A stretch of 64,000 nt of DNA, from positions 10,685,129-10,749,128 of the forward strand of contig JAEMBT020000007.1 in assembly GCA_018873245.2 (NCBI GenBank). The letters are read 5' to 3'. Positions 48,584 to 61,080 of the stretch are shown here, one piece after another. Under the pieces are notes generated by a model. The model was not told the origin of the DNA and searched no databases. It saw only the letters and a program-made list of their open reading frames with translations. The position numbers were made by a program, and so were the translations under genes. Source of the DNA: Archegozetes longisetosus (taxonomy: Eukaryota; Arthropoda; Arachnida; Sarcoptiformes; Trhypochthoniidae). The first letter of the stretch is position 1. Each line of letters begins with the position of its first letter.

Positions 48584-48965
48584 TAGATGCACGTTAGCTT
48601 CAAACTTAAGGTTTGAAGCTCGAGTTTGATCAACGCTTCCACTTCAAAGCATGAGCTTCAAGCTCACAGTACGGTAAATATTAAGATTAAAGTCAATGCA
48701 CCTCGAAGCTATTTTAAGCACATTTCTAGTAAATAACTATAATGTGCAATTTTACACAAATTTCACGTTGTTTTGAGTAAAAATATAACTAATGATTGTT
48801 TTGTAATATAATTAATTGCATACTATTTTTTATGAAAAACGCAGGAGTCATGATAAATCTGAGCTTTAAGTTCGGTAATCTCCCTGCTACTTGTTGAGTT
48901 GAGCCTTAAGCTCGAGCCTGTAAGCTCACAAAAGTCTAATATTGGTTTGAAGCGCAATGCATAGA
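48584..48965. mobile_element. Foldback-type element rich in AGCTT/AAGCTC palindromes
   Basis: The left end reads TAGATGCACGTTAGCTTCAAAC. The reversed right end reads TCTATGCATTGCGCTTCAAAC. Inside are repeated palindromic words: a 10-bp inverted repeat at 48596-48605 / 48611-48620, GAGCTTCAAGCTC near 48653, and further CTTAAGCTC words near 48905 and 48970. No coding frame. Ends of this type occur in hAT-like MITEs, but no 8-bp duplication is visible. Confidence 0.4.
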
Positions 48966-49060
48966 TAGCTTAAGCTCAAAGCTAGATTACGTGATTATAA
49001 TACAAAGTTTGTCGATATAAAGGTAAGTGTTAGCGCAACCAACATCAATAGTGTTTCACG

Positions 49061-49254
49061 TAGGGATGCCAACACTTGATCGAGTGAAAACTAGAAAAAA
49101 TTTCAGAGGAGGGATCATGGGGTAATTTTTGAGAATTATTTCCAATAAGTTCAAAATCAAAGGGGAATCCAGAGGGTCAAATTTTGATCTACGGCTTTAC
49201 ACTTGAGCTGAAGGCAGAAGACTCCAACGTAAAGCTGGAGAATTGGCATCCCTA
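49061..49254. mobile_element. hAT-like MITE with perfect 12-bp ends
   Basis: TAGGGATGCCAA at the left is matched exactly by TTGGCATCCCTA at the right, 194 bp in all, with no coding capacity. The 8 bases outside the ends, GTTTCACG and GCTTCAAG, agree at 6 of 8 positions, as expected of a decayed hAT target-site duplication. It lies just to the right of the foldback element at 48584. Confidence 0.65.
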
Positions 49255-50327
49255 GCTTCAAGTTCGATACTGATGCCAGAATTTTTTCATTGCGGCTCAT
49301 TTTTATTCTCAGTGACAGACGGTTTTATGAGTTATCAATTTATGGAAATGATTATTCGTACCACGTCTCAGATATGAAATGTTTTTTTGACAAAATTTCG
49401 ATTAGTCGTGTGATTGGGTGCAAAAACTCCTATTAAATAAATGGGATCTAAGCCAGTGAAAGCACTGGGAGTTATACAATTTAGAACCTGAATGACCCAC
49501 CATTAACTTCACGTACCAGACTCTAAGATTGGAGTATCTCTTATATCGTCTTTTCCATATGTCTCATAATTCTGGATCTCATTGAACAAAGTTCTTCAAC
49601 AATCATAGAAAAAATTGTATGACTCAAAATAATTGGTCTTTCGTGAGATCGTTGTAGCATTTCATTAATCATTTGACTGTTCATTAGCCAACAATACTTA
49701 AAATTCATTTTTGCATAGATCCTCATCAGATTGAACCTGAACTTTAGCTATATATTGAACTTTGTTGAATTTTTTTTCGCAATATATGAATATAGAAATG
49801 AATCGATTATTTCGTGTAATTGAGTTGTTTCACTCAGTGAAATGAATGTTGAAACACAAGTAAAGTTGGCTCCAATATGATCTACACCTACTCTGAGCTT
49901 TTTTCTCATTAGAGTCCACTCAAGATTGAGACACGGATTAGGCAACAGAATCAAAATTCTGTCGAGTTTTTACGAGAGATATTACAACAGAAATCTCTGT
50001 GAACACTAGAAATAAAGGCATTTATTGGAAACATATAGCTCTTGGGCCTTCTATTGCTTGATATCGGAAGAGAATTGAATTAGAAAGCAATGACACAAAC
50101 GACCTTCAATAGAGAATAGGGTTAAGAACGATTTAATGACAGTCCCGGAAGCGAGCGCGTGCACAACATATAATCAAATTAATGAGTTAAGTATTAGCCT
50201 TAGACGGACTCAGAATCCTAAACTTTAACATCAAATATATCTCTCTTAAGGCGCAAGCAATTTATAATAACAAATATTTCGCGAACACATAGATGTGTGC
50301 ACTCAGTATGTGATATAAACTTAGTAT

Positions 50328-50386
50328 ATGGTCACACACTGCATGGTCACACATAGCATCCTCACACACACATCCTCACACACAAC
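50328..50386. repeat. Diverged 15-bp tandem repeat, CA-rich
   Basis: Four consecutive related units: ATGGTCACACACTGC, ATGGTCACACATAGC, ATCCTCACACACAC and ATCCTCACACACAAC. Neighbouring pairs resemble each other most, which suggests stepwise duplication. Confidence 0.8.
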
Positions 50387-53300
50387 GTCCTTACTATTGA
50401 TAAATCCACTAACAAGTAAATTCAAGTCTTCCTAAATCAGTCTTAAGCACTCATTAAAGAAATGTTGAATTGGTGCGAAACGTGTATCTTCTATATCACT
50501 GTAATTCGTGTCTTATACACTCTCTCTTAATCACAATTTTCCGTCAGAACAGTTTTTTCGCTCTTTCTAGTCTAAAGTTTTCTATTATATTGTGCTTAAC
50601 AACTGGAACTGAGCATACGATCATTTAAGAAGTTGGGACAAAACAATTTGCAGAAAAAGAACAGATATTTGGCTCGGCATTTGGTCTTACTTAAGAAATT
50701 GCTCTATCAGTGAATGAAACGCTGTTTTCGAGTTCAGGTTTAGTACATTCATTATGATTTTAGTGCCACTTATATGATTCTGAAATTTCATAAATTTCTT
50801 ACTTATTCTCGAGTTCGGTTTTAATATAATCTGAACTTCCAATTTATAGCCAGTTATTTATTGCTTCTCTTAAATAGTTATCATATAAAGGCTTTAGTAG
50901 TAATAAAAATCGTATAATACGATTGGATGTTTGCGAGTTGAAAGCTCGAATAAACAAGTTTTCATTTGTTTGAATGACGAGTGATCATCATTAAGTCTAC
51001 ATTGTTGCATATTCTGAAAATTTGAGTCCAAATTGCAAGTAAGAGAACTCTTTCGCTGTACAAGCAGTCAAATTAAACTCTAGGGGTACTGTTAGTCAGT
51101 TGATTTGAGTAATAAAACGATTCTGATTGTTAGCTTGTGCTCTTTTTTACAGTATCAGATTTTCAGATTTTCTTAGTCAATCAAACTTTACGTGAACAAA
51201 TGCTAATGAAAAACGCCCAATTCTAACAACTCAGACCCCTTTATTATCGAGCTTTAATCACGTAAAACATAAAATTAAGCCGTCAACAAAAATCTAAGAT
51301 TAACGCTTCGTCTACATTTCTTAAATTGCAAATAGTTAGTCAAATTATTGGTTAGCAAGAGTTTAATCGTTTTTGTTTCATCTCTTATAAAGACCAAAAT
51401 AAAAGTATAGCATAATTAAAACACAATTAACTTAAAGCGATAAAAACTTTCCGTTGAAATAAAAATAACAAAATATTTGAGTTAAACATAAATAATGACT
51501 TAATTTGATACTTATTCAGCCAACGTTTAAGTAATTATTTGAACTTATGGTCGTTTTTATTACAATTAGAAAGAGAGTGGATCTAAACTAATCCCAAAAG
51601 AAATGTTTTGTTGTCCAAAACTGAAGTTCTTTTTCTAAATCGTTTTGTTGCGCAAAACTTGGACAATATTTTTGAAATTCGAGGTCATGTCACCAACAGA
51701 AAACAATTTAGGTTTCATTCGCAAAACCATTAGTTTTGATAAATTCTAATTCATGGCCGAAGTGGTCCATAATTTGTCAAAAGTTAGAGCTAGAGAACTG
51801 GGACTCAAGAGACGGTTCTGAAGGAATTGACTCTGACAATTAATCAAATAAAGAAGCATTTGCGCATACATCAAAAAATAAAGGATATCACTTAAATAAA
51901 TGATTAAACAACAATTAATAGAGAAAACAGAACGCAATAATCACAAATAATAATGAGACAAAAAACACGTTAAACAATCAGTTTGTGGTTAAAGCATAAC
52001 AAATATTGTTCAATAAATCAAACCAATTGACGAATTACAGACAAATCGAGCTATAATTGTCTGTCAAATTTGAGGTTGCAAAATATGAAAAGAAAATTTT
52101 CTATTTTCCAACGGGTGTCTCAAATAGTAAAGCAATAAATTTAGCTAAACTTAATTTAATTAAACTTCTCTTTTGTGAGAAAGACTTGAATGTTCGTAAA
52201 GTTAGTTTTTTACAGGCATTTATATCACAGTTTCATTTCATACAAATATAACTTGGGATTTGTCGGCTTTTTCTCAGCTAAGTTATATCAAAATTGAAGT
52301 ACTTATTTAAATATTTGATTTAATACCTAAATAGAAAATAATTAAGTTATTTATGATTTGATTCTAGTAGTGGAGAACGTGTTCAAAGCCTTCATAGAGT
52401 GTTTGGTGCATGAGCTCAACACAAAGAGCGCAAAATACTCATTCCAAGTCTGACTGAGTCGGAACTTAACTTATTTGATCGATAGAGACTCAATGCTGCA
52501 GTTGTGCCAGTCAGAGAGGAGACTTCTGAACAACTGGCACCAGCGCCAACTAGTCATCATCGGCTTCTTTGATCACTTCTTTTATTATAACTACTTATGA
52601 CTGTTACGCAGATAAACAATTGAAACTTTTAAGCAATATTTTTGGTTATTAGAAATCTGAAATCTGTTATAGGCATCGTTCGTTTTCTTCAGTTGTATCA
52701 CTTTTCGTATAAACTTGTTTTTCTTATTTCTCTCTAAGTATTAATTCAATGAGTGTTATTTCATTGAATAATATTTTCGTCCATTTCGACCATTTATCTC
52801 CTCCCATGACACCAAGTGATTAATATTTTAAGATATAGAAAAGTCTTCTGTCTTACTCTGTGCTCAAACCGTGTTTCCAAACAATAATTCAATTGAAACT
52901 TTGGGAAAAACTTTGTGCGAATGAACTGCTGTTTGAAAAATGTAAGCTTTTTTAAAGTTATGCAAATCTATATTTTACTCATTTATCTGTTTATCTGATT
53001 ATTATTCTTATCGTAATGATGTCTTAATTGTATTTTGTATTATTAATACGTTAAGCATTAGTTTTAAACTTTAATGTTGTTTCAGTCTAATTAACATCTA
53101 TATAAGAAACGTTTAACTTCTTATAACGTGTTATCTTACATCAAATAAAGAAGCAATGTTCATATCTTGTCATCCGAACAAACTCTACTTAACTAACCTT
53201 AAGATTTAGCTAAACTTTTCTCCAAAGATTTATCGTTCACTATATGTATGTTTCTGGAGCTAATCTTCTATCACCGCTATTGTAAGAGGAATAAAAAGAA

Positions 53301-56300
53301 AAAGATATGAGGGATATCCAGTATATTTTGCTGTTTGGCCAATTTTATCACACTATTTGTCATATGTATAGAAGTAAAGGCATAAGTTCTACCAAATCAG
53401 TCGGACTCATAATTATGTGTTTGAGAACGGAATCGAAGTCACGTATACTAACACTATATGCCTTTATATTCAAACATATCACTATACAAACAAATAACTA
53501 TGTTCAATATTCTTTCATCGTACGAAATTTCTACTGAATTCTAGTCAAATTTGGTTCAGGAAATCAGATGCAGGTTCGATCTTGTTTTAAAAAGTTGAAT
53601 TTTCTTCACCAAAATTGATCCATTAAAGCCTTCTTTATTAACGTTTATCACAGAATCAGACATAACTTGATTTGAATGAGTAACGTAATTAAAAATCAGC
53701 TTAAATATAGTCTTACACGTTTTAGAAGAACTAGTTTAATGCGATAAATTTTCATAATTTGAAAAATAGCTTTTTGGATCTAATAGAATAATGAAAAGTT
53801 GAACATAATTAGCATAAAAAACCATTAAGAGTTTATTTGATCCTTTAGGATCCTCTTATCAAAATTTATGATAATTAGATATTACAGTTAATTCTGACCT
53901 CAAATTATTTCGCAGGATATTAATTATAAGTTTAATCTTTGGCTCAAATGCAACTATCAGTGACATGAAAAGTACTCGACTTAAAAATAACTGACAACTC
54001 ATTTATATCATAATTAATTCCTATTTATAGAGTGAACTCATATAATCCTCATATTAACTATTGTTCACTTCTTAAACTATCTCAATATTTGTTTATTTGA
54101 GAATTGATTTCTTGAGTTATTTCGTGTATATTAAAACTTTTATAAATAATTGGCGTATAATTGAGGTGCTATTTTATTGAAATAATCAATATTGAGTTGA
54201 TTAGAGAAGAAATATTATAAATGTCATACAATAATTGTGAAGTAAGTCCTGAAAGCTCAATTCATTACGATGGGTGATGATCTTTCATGAACTTGTCCTG
54301 TGTTATGTGTTTTCTACATGAATTGCATTCTCTATTGAGTTCACTGAAGTTTACTCATAATTGTTTGCAAGATTTGATTGGTGTGCGTAGAATAGTGTTT
54401 ATAAACTTTAGGTATGACTACTACCAGCACTAGTATTTGTGTAAACGTGACACTTATGCCTTAATGAACACACTCTTATTTTATTTTCACTTTTTTTGGC
54501 CTTTATTTCAGTGATCGTGGGCTTAGTATCTGATGAGTATTGTTTCAGAACTAAACCATTGATTGTCGTTTTGAATCAATGTTGAGCACAATAGAAAACA
54601 CTTTTATTGGTTGAAAGACTTCATTAACTTTAAGACAAATTTATAATCAGCATTGAGGATTAAACTAATTAGTCTTTAGAAATTTTGAAGCAAATCGTTT
54701 TTAATTACTTAAAAACATGAGATGTTTACAAACTTAGTTGTTGGCATTCAATTCGATTGTTTGTTGTACCTAATTTGTTTTGGATCTTCTTTAGTCTTAC
54801 CAGTTCTACAAACATTAATCATTATCTTCTAATTATCTGTTTCATAAAATAGTCTTATATGAAAATATAATTTTTGCTTTTCTACTCGAACAGATCAATC
54901 TTCTTAAGTACTTGTTTTAAGAGTATTTGTAATTTGAAGGGCACAGTAAAAGTTAGTTTAAACCAAATAAACCAAATAAAATTATGAATTCACTTTTGAG
55001 AGTAGGCTTTCAGCAAAATTATAATAACTGAATATTATGAGAAAAAAGTAATTTTTTCATAAGTTGCAACTCATCAAAAGGATATCACTAATTAGAAAGT
55101 ATTGAATATCTAATTAGACCGAAGTTGTTCAGTTATATTGAATGAGTATAAGGCTTTTTGCGAAGTATCTCACTAATTAGATATCGAATGCTTCTAAATT
55201 GGTTATGTTTTTTTAATCATCCGATTCAAGTTAATTTTGCTATGAGTCTACAAGACTGTGTCTATTCTTGCATTCAAATCAATCGACCCTAGACTAAAAA
55301 ATAACATCACATCAACTTGAATTGAAACATCAATTTGCGAGTTTGTTATCACAAATAGTTATTGCAAATAATAAGTTCTTTACTAACTATTAGAATATAC
55401 ACTGGTTTGGTTCAATTTTGGATCTGCTTAAAAGAAATCCCCAAAGATAAATTGAATCTCAAGTTATCATTTTCTAGTGAATATAAAAAACTGTCAAAAA
55501 ATTAATTAGTTTTTTAGCTTTGACGCAAATTCTAGTATCAAATAGAAAATTTAATCAACTTTTTCACTGATGGAATACTTTGACTTTCAGAAAATGAAAG
55601 ATCACTTTAAAGTTGATTAGATATAGTTTGAAGAAAATAATTCAATATTTATAAAACCAAAAAATTCAAATTTTGGACAAAATATCTGCTAAACTAATTG
55701 ATTGAATAAATGAGAACTCATCGAATTTGACGACAATAAGCCTGTTATCAAAAAGAAGATGTGATACGTGAAAAAATGTGATATTAAGGGTAACAGCTTG
55801 TGATTGAAGCGCTTAGAGTGATTTCTTAATCTTGTTGTCCTTATTACTTCGCCAAAAAGCAATAGAAGCTCTGCTTAACAATTCGACTCAATTCAGTCAT
55901 ATTCACATTTCATGCATAATCAATTTATTCAAACAAACAAAAACCAATAACTCAAGCTAAACAAAATCATATTTGCAACTTGCATTCCTTCAACACCCCA
56001 TCTTTAATGACATCATCACCATGATTGAGTTCGTAAATCAAATGTTAGTTTTACTTTTCATGTCAGACAACTTGGGATTGATTTTAGCATAAAAGTCAAC
56101 AACAATCTCTCTTTTGAAAGTCAAAATTAAACCGTTTGCACAATAAGTCAGTATTAGAAATACTTCATTCGATAAGCTTAAGCACTGCTCAAGTCGTCGA
56201 AAGTCTTATTTTACATTGTGATCAGTTTGAAATTTGATAATTTTTTTAGGTATAAGAATAATCAGTTAATTAGCGAAGTGTCAGCTTAATATAATCTTTA

Positions 56301-56468
56301 AGTTTAAAAGTCATTCAATAGTTGAAAAGAAGTGATCCCCAAATCAATATGTCTCATTTCTATTGATTTAACTAAAGAATTCAGAGTTTTATGTCTTATT
56401 TTAAATGTAAAATTTTCCAATATTTCTTAGAGTCAATCAAATAGCTGAACAATTTGAAACTTGCAGCT

Positions 56469-56504
56469 CGTGTTAGACTCCGTGTTAGACTCCGTGTTAG
56501 ACTC
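56469..56504. repeat. Tandem array, 3 x 12 bp (CGTGTTAGACTC)
   Basis: Three perfect head-to-tail copies. This is the third array of 12-bp period in the window. Confidence 0.9.
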
Positions 56505-59500
56505 AACCGATGAAAGTAATAAGAAGACTAAGTGATTACTTTCTTGAGAAATATCTAAGCTGAAAAAAATCAAAATGAAAGTTTTAAATAGAATTGTATT
56601 GAAGAAGATTGGAGCCGAAACACAAGTCGAAAATTGATTTAAGTTAACTTTTCGTTAGAAACAGTGAGTTGTGTTCAACTAAGATATTTACTAATGACAT
56701 ATATTCTGGTGATAGGAGTTTTATTATCTTTCTTAATAGAAAAATAGATTTCTAAATAAAAGAGAAATCATGAACATAAGTCGCATGTCATTCAGCAGTT
56801 CTTAAATCAATATTATCTCATACAAGTTGTGAAATAGTCTTCTGTAAGATTATTTCAGGTTTATTTTATTTCCGATAACGTACTTCCTAAAAGGTTTCTA
56901 TTATTGAGTAAAGTATAAGCCATCTCTTTCAATAATCACTTTGTAGTATTTGCGCTCACATTCTTCATATATGATAAGATTGTTTTATTATGGCTACAAC
57001 AACTTTTAAGAGTTGCAACATTCATGAAAAATCATAGAAAACAAAAATCAAACAAATAATATCTTAGTTATTTGTTTCTCAAATCATCAGATTCGACTCT
57101 CAACTTGTACTACCGATCAGTTAAAACAATCAGTAATTTATTAAATTGGAGAAGGAGCCAAATGAATACATGGTAACATTGATTTAATGCAGCATTTGAG
57201 CAATTTCTTAGATTCTATTAAGCAAATGTTTAAATGATCATCAAACTGTTGGGCTGAACGTGTACATCAAACTATTGAAGAATCTTCTGTTTTACAAGTT
57301 CTATCACTAATTACTTACATTTACGTGAGTTATTATCAAAATCTGAAAAAACTTCCCACACCTTCTCACTGAATAAATGCTTAAAATAGAAAAAAATTCA
57401 TTACAGTTTGCTTTTATGTTCATCATAACCTGACAAGTTTACAACTAATAAATGTTTACCGTTTCAATTTATTCTAGTATCTCAAATATTATATTTGAAA
57501 GAAGTTAGGTAGTTCAACATTCCCACTAAATTTTCAACTTTCTATTGTACTCAAAATTCAATTTAACGCAAAAGATTGCAATTTTCACTTCCTTGAAGCA
57601 ATTTTTGTGACTTATAAATCGAATAATTATAATATTGGGAACGTATCGGCAAATCAGATAAAAGTTAATGAAAACCATATCTATCGACTGAGATTTATTA
57701 ACTTTAAGGTGATTCTGCATGTAATACCAGTTACTTTAGTGAATACTATTGATCGAGCGATCCAATAATAATGAATAAATGAGAGCAAAGGAAAATAAAA
57801 TGACGCGCAACTGTTCAAAACTAAGCTTTTATTAGTATTCTTTACTAGATTTTTATGACTTTTGCTCAATAAAATGTGTATTTATTATGCATTATTAATG
57901 CTATCATTATTTTCTTTGTAATAAAAGGTCATATTTGATGGCATCACCTCAACAACACCTACAGTCACTTAAACTGATAGTTCGGCTTTGCTGTATATCA
58001 TATTAAGTAAGCGTTAGAGAATTAAATTTTTCATAAATCTCTAAAAGTTCAGATGATGTTTCATAAAAGAATCGTTTCTAAGCTCTTGAGTGCCAACAAT
58101 ATATTTGTTGCTCATTAAATTTTATGCAAGTTATTATACACTCAGAAAATCTAATCCTTATAGTCATAGAGAAAACAATACGATAATTAATTTTCTTAAA
58201 ACTACCAAACTACAAATTTTACAAAAATCGATAAGCCTGATTCAAATGAAATGGCAAATATTTTCGTGTGAGTCGACAGCACTGGCAATTTAATGTTAAA
58301 GTTATTAACGCTTAATGATTCAAATCTTTTACTAGTGGTAGAAATACTGTCAATTTGTATGAATCGTAAGAAAACTGCAATTTTCGATACAATACAACTT
58401 TTTATGGGATCTAAAACCTGCCTTAAATTTTTGTTTGATACCAACTCAATCAATATTATTGGAAAAAATTTCAAACTTAAATATAATGCTGGTATTTTAA
58501 AAGCAATAAATATAAGTTAATGACCGATATATTCTGTAACTAACAGCTGATCTACAGATTTCGTAACTGTCAAAACGATTTCTTACTTTCATCTCATTTA
58601 AGTGCAACTTAACCATAAAATGATGATTTTTATGGTGTTATAAATCAAATGTCACGATCATCGTTAAACCTAATTAAGTCTTAAACTTCTTTATTATAGC
58701 GATGATGTTATTTTAAAGTAATTTGTAAAATATGGATAATCTTTCAATAACTAAACATCAAGTTGTGCCTAGACGTCGGTTAAATTGAATAGAAGCAAAA
58801 TGTTTCGCAAATTTTTCATTCATAAAACTTAGAGTAATCTATTCTTAATTGTATACGAGGTGATGAGCAAAAAGTCAAAAATTCTTTAAGAAGAAACTTT
58901 GCTATAGGAAAATATTTTGTTTAAGACTCACTTATCGATGATAACATTAAAATAATGGTGTAATGGACATGAAAATATGTTTAAATCGAACAGCTTGCGA
59001 TGCAACAAAAATCTGTTATCTTTTATTTTACGCGTATTATACTTGAAAGCTTTGCATTTTGTATTCAAAACTATTGAATATGTGCATGATTGGATTGAGT
59101 TTACTATCAAAAAGAGATCCTTAAAGCAAGTTCAAATTCTAAATATGCAATTTTATTCAACTCATATTATTCTAATAAGATTCGGTCTGAAACATGTTTG
59201 GTAAGTAATGGTTGATATCACCAATTGAATTACCAATATCTGTATAGGAGGTCGCAAAAGTTGTTAAAATATTTGTAATATTGCACTTTTATTTGTTAAA
59301 GAACGACTTTACAAAGCTTTAGGACACCATCTGAAATATGACAAAATGAATTTGAATTTTAATAATAGCCCTTAAAATAGATTCAGTTTTCCAAGTTCAT
59401 GTCAATATATATTGGTTTGAAGCAAATATTACAGAACAACTGCAACTTCAGGCGAAACTTGTACGAAAAATTCAAGAGATATTCTATATTTAAATAACTC

Positions 59501-59804
59501 ATATCTATGCTATTTTTGAGAATATATTGGATTGGTTAGTACTATATAAAACTACCTTTTTTATACTTATATCTCGTAAAATTTCGCATTCAATTGAATA
59601 TAAAGTTTAATTTTTATAACTTGTTTACTCACTTTATTTCAATGGTTAATGCATTAGCCAATTCAATAGTAGAGATTCAACTTTTATTTGCTTTCCTAAA
59701 AAGGTTTTTTGCTTATGCTTATAATTACAAAGCATTAGTCAAAGGATCTCCTATTTTGTTATTGCTATATAACTGGGTTATAGTTCGGTTTATTGTTCAT
59801 AAGG

Positions 59805-60022
59805 TGTTTTGGTATCAGTGAGCGATATGGTTAACTTGGCAATACTCTGCTGTACCTAGTGCACTCGCGCGCTATTCGTCTTACCTTACTTAACTAAATG
59901 TTTTATCAATAACATTATTTAGGTTGAGCTAGTTGCGTTAGATAAAGCAAATGAGACGCGTAACACACTAAGCGTAAAAGAACACTGATTTAGTAACCAT
60001 ATCACTCGCAGATACCTAAACA
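59805..60022. mobile_element. MITE with long imperfect terminal inverted repeats
   Basis: The left end reads TGTTTTGGTATCAGTGAGCG followed by ATATGGTTAA. The reversed right end reads TGTTTAGGTATCTGCGAGTG followed by ATATGGTTAC. About 30 bases match with five differences. The interior has no open frame. No target-site duplication is clear, and the superfamily is uncertain. Confidence 0.6.
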
Positions 60023-61039
60023 TCCGACGAGCAATGAACTGAACTATGACCTATAAATGCATTTAAGTTTGATAAATCCATATATGGTTTTTGAATATAT
60101 AAAGGAACCATCTTTTGATAATAATAGTTGGAGGAATTACTCCTTTTATGCGGTGATTTAAAGAATTTGAAGAGACACAGAATTGACAATGTGTTTTATG
60201 TAATCTATTATTAATAAAACGAAACGACAATCTGGTACTAAGTAATAGAGCAATAATAGTTATAATAATAATGGAAATGTACGGCATGTGCATAATTTAC
60301 TATAGAGTACTGAACAGTGGCATAAATATAACTGCTGTTATATAAAATATCATTACATAATAGAATAATGAGCTCCTTCTGTCATAATAAATAGTTTGAA
60401 AAATATTCAATTCGATGCTTTTCAGCTTAGAAATGCCTATTTTCAATGTTCGTTGCGGTGCCATAATTCTTGAGCTGATACTAACTATTCGCAAGTCAGA
60501 AATGTCTGTTGGATTAATTAGTATAAAGCTTAATGATTCCCACGAGTGAGATATTCGCGATTACAGAATTAGCATAAGTTGCAGTGAAACACATAAATAG
60601 AGATAAGAATATTTATGAACACATATTTAACTTATTGTTAGTACTGCTATGTCACTTAATTCTCATTCCAAACATTTTCCAACTCATTCAACTTTAAAGT
60701 CTTCGAGTGATCTAACGTTTTCTTCTCTCAAACAAGTCCAGTACTTTCAACAATTCATATCGTGTTTCAGTCAAAAAATACCTATTGGTTTGTGAGCTAA
60801 CAAATTGGGAGCTTTTCTGTAAGATATGATATACTTCGCAAACCGATGAAACTATTTTTAGACATCTATCCGTCACTATTCCATAACAAATTGTCTTGAC
60901 TTTGAATTTGATGCTTGAATTAGTCTTCGAGACAGAAACTATAGAAAACGATATATCAAGAAAAGAAATTTTGTATTTTTGACACATTTTTGTTTGAAAA
61001 TCAGACGAAAACTTGAGGCATATACTAAAATGTTGACTT

Positions 61040-61080
61040 CCATTAAATGGCTTGTCTCTTAATATGAACTCATTTAATGG
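61040..61080. repeat. Small perfect inverted repeat
   Basis: CCATTAAATG and CATTTAATGG, 10-bp exact arms around a 21-nt loop. It could be chance in AT-rich DNA. Confidence 0.4.

Noticed and set aside
52380..52570. Slightly GC-richer segment with an 8-bp inverted repeat (GTGCCAGT / ACTGGCAC), considered as a structured RNA or tRNA
   Set aside because: No cloverleaf, no tRNA box A/B pattern and the stem is short; nothing supports an RNA gene.
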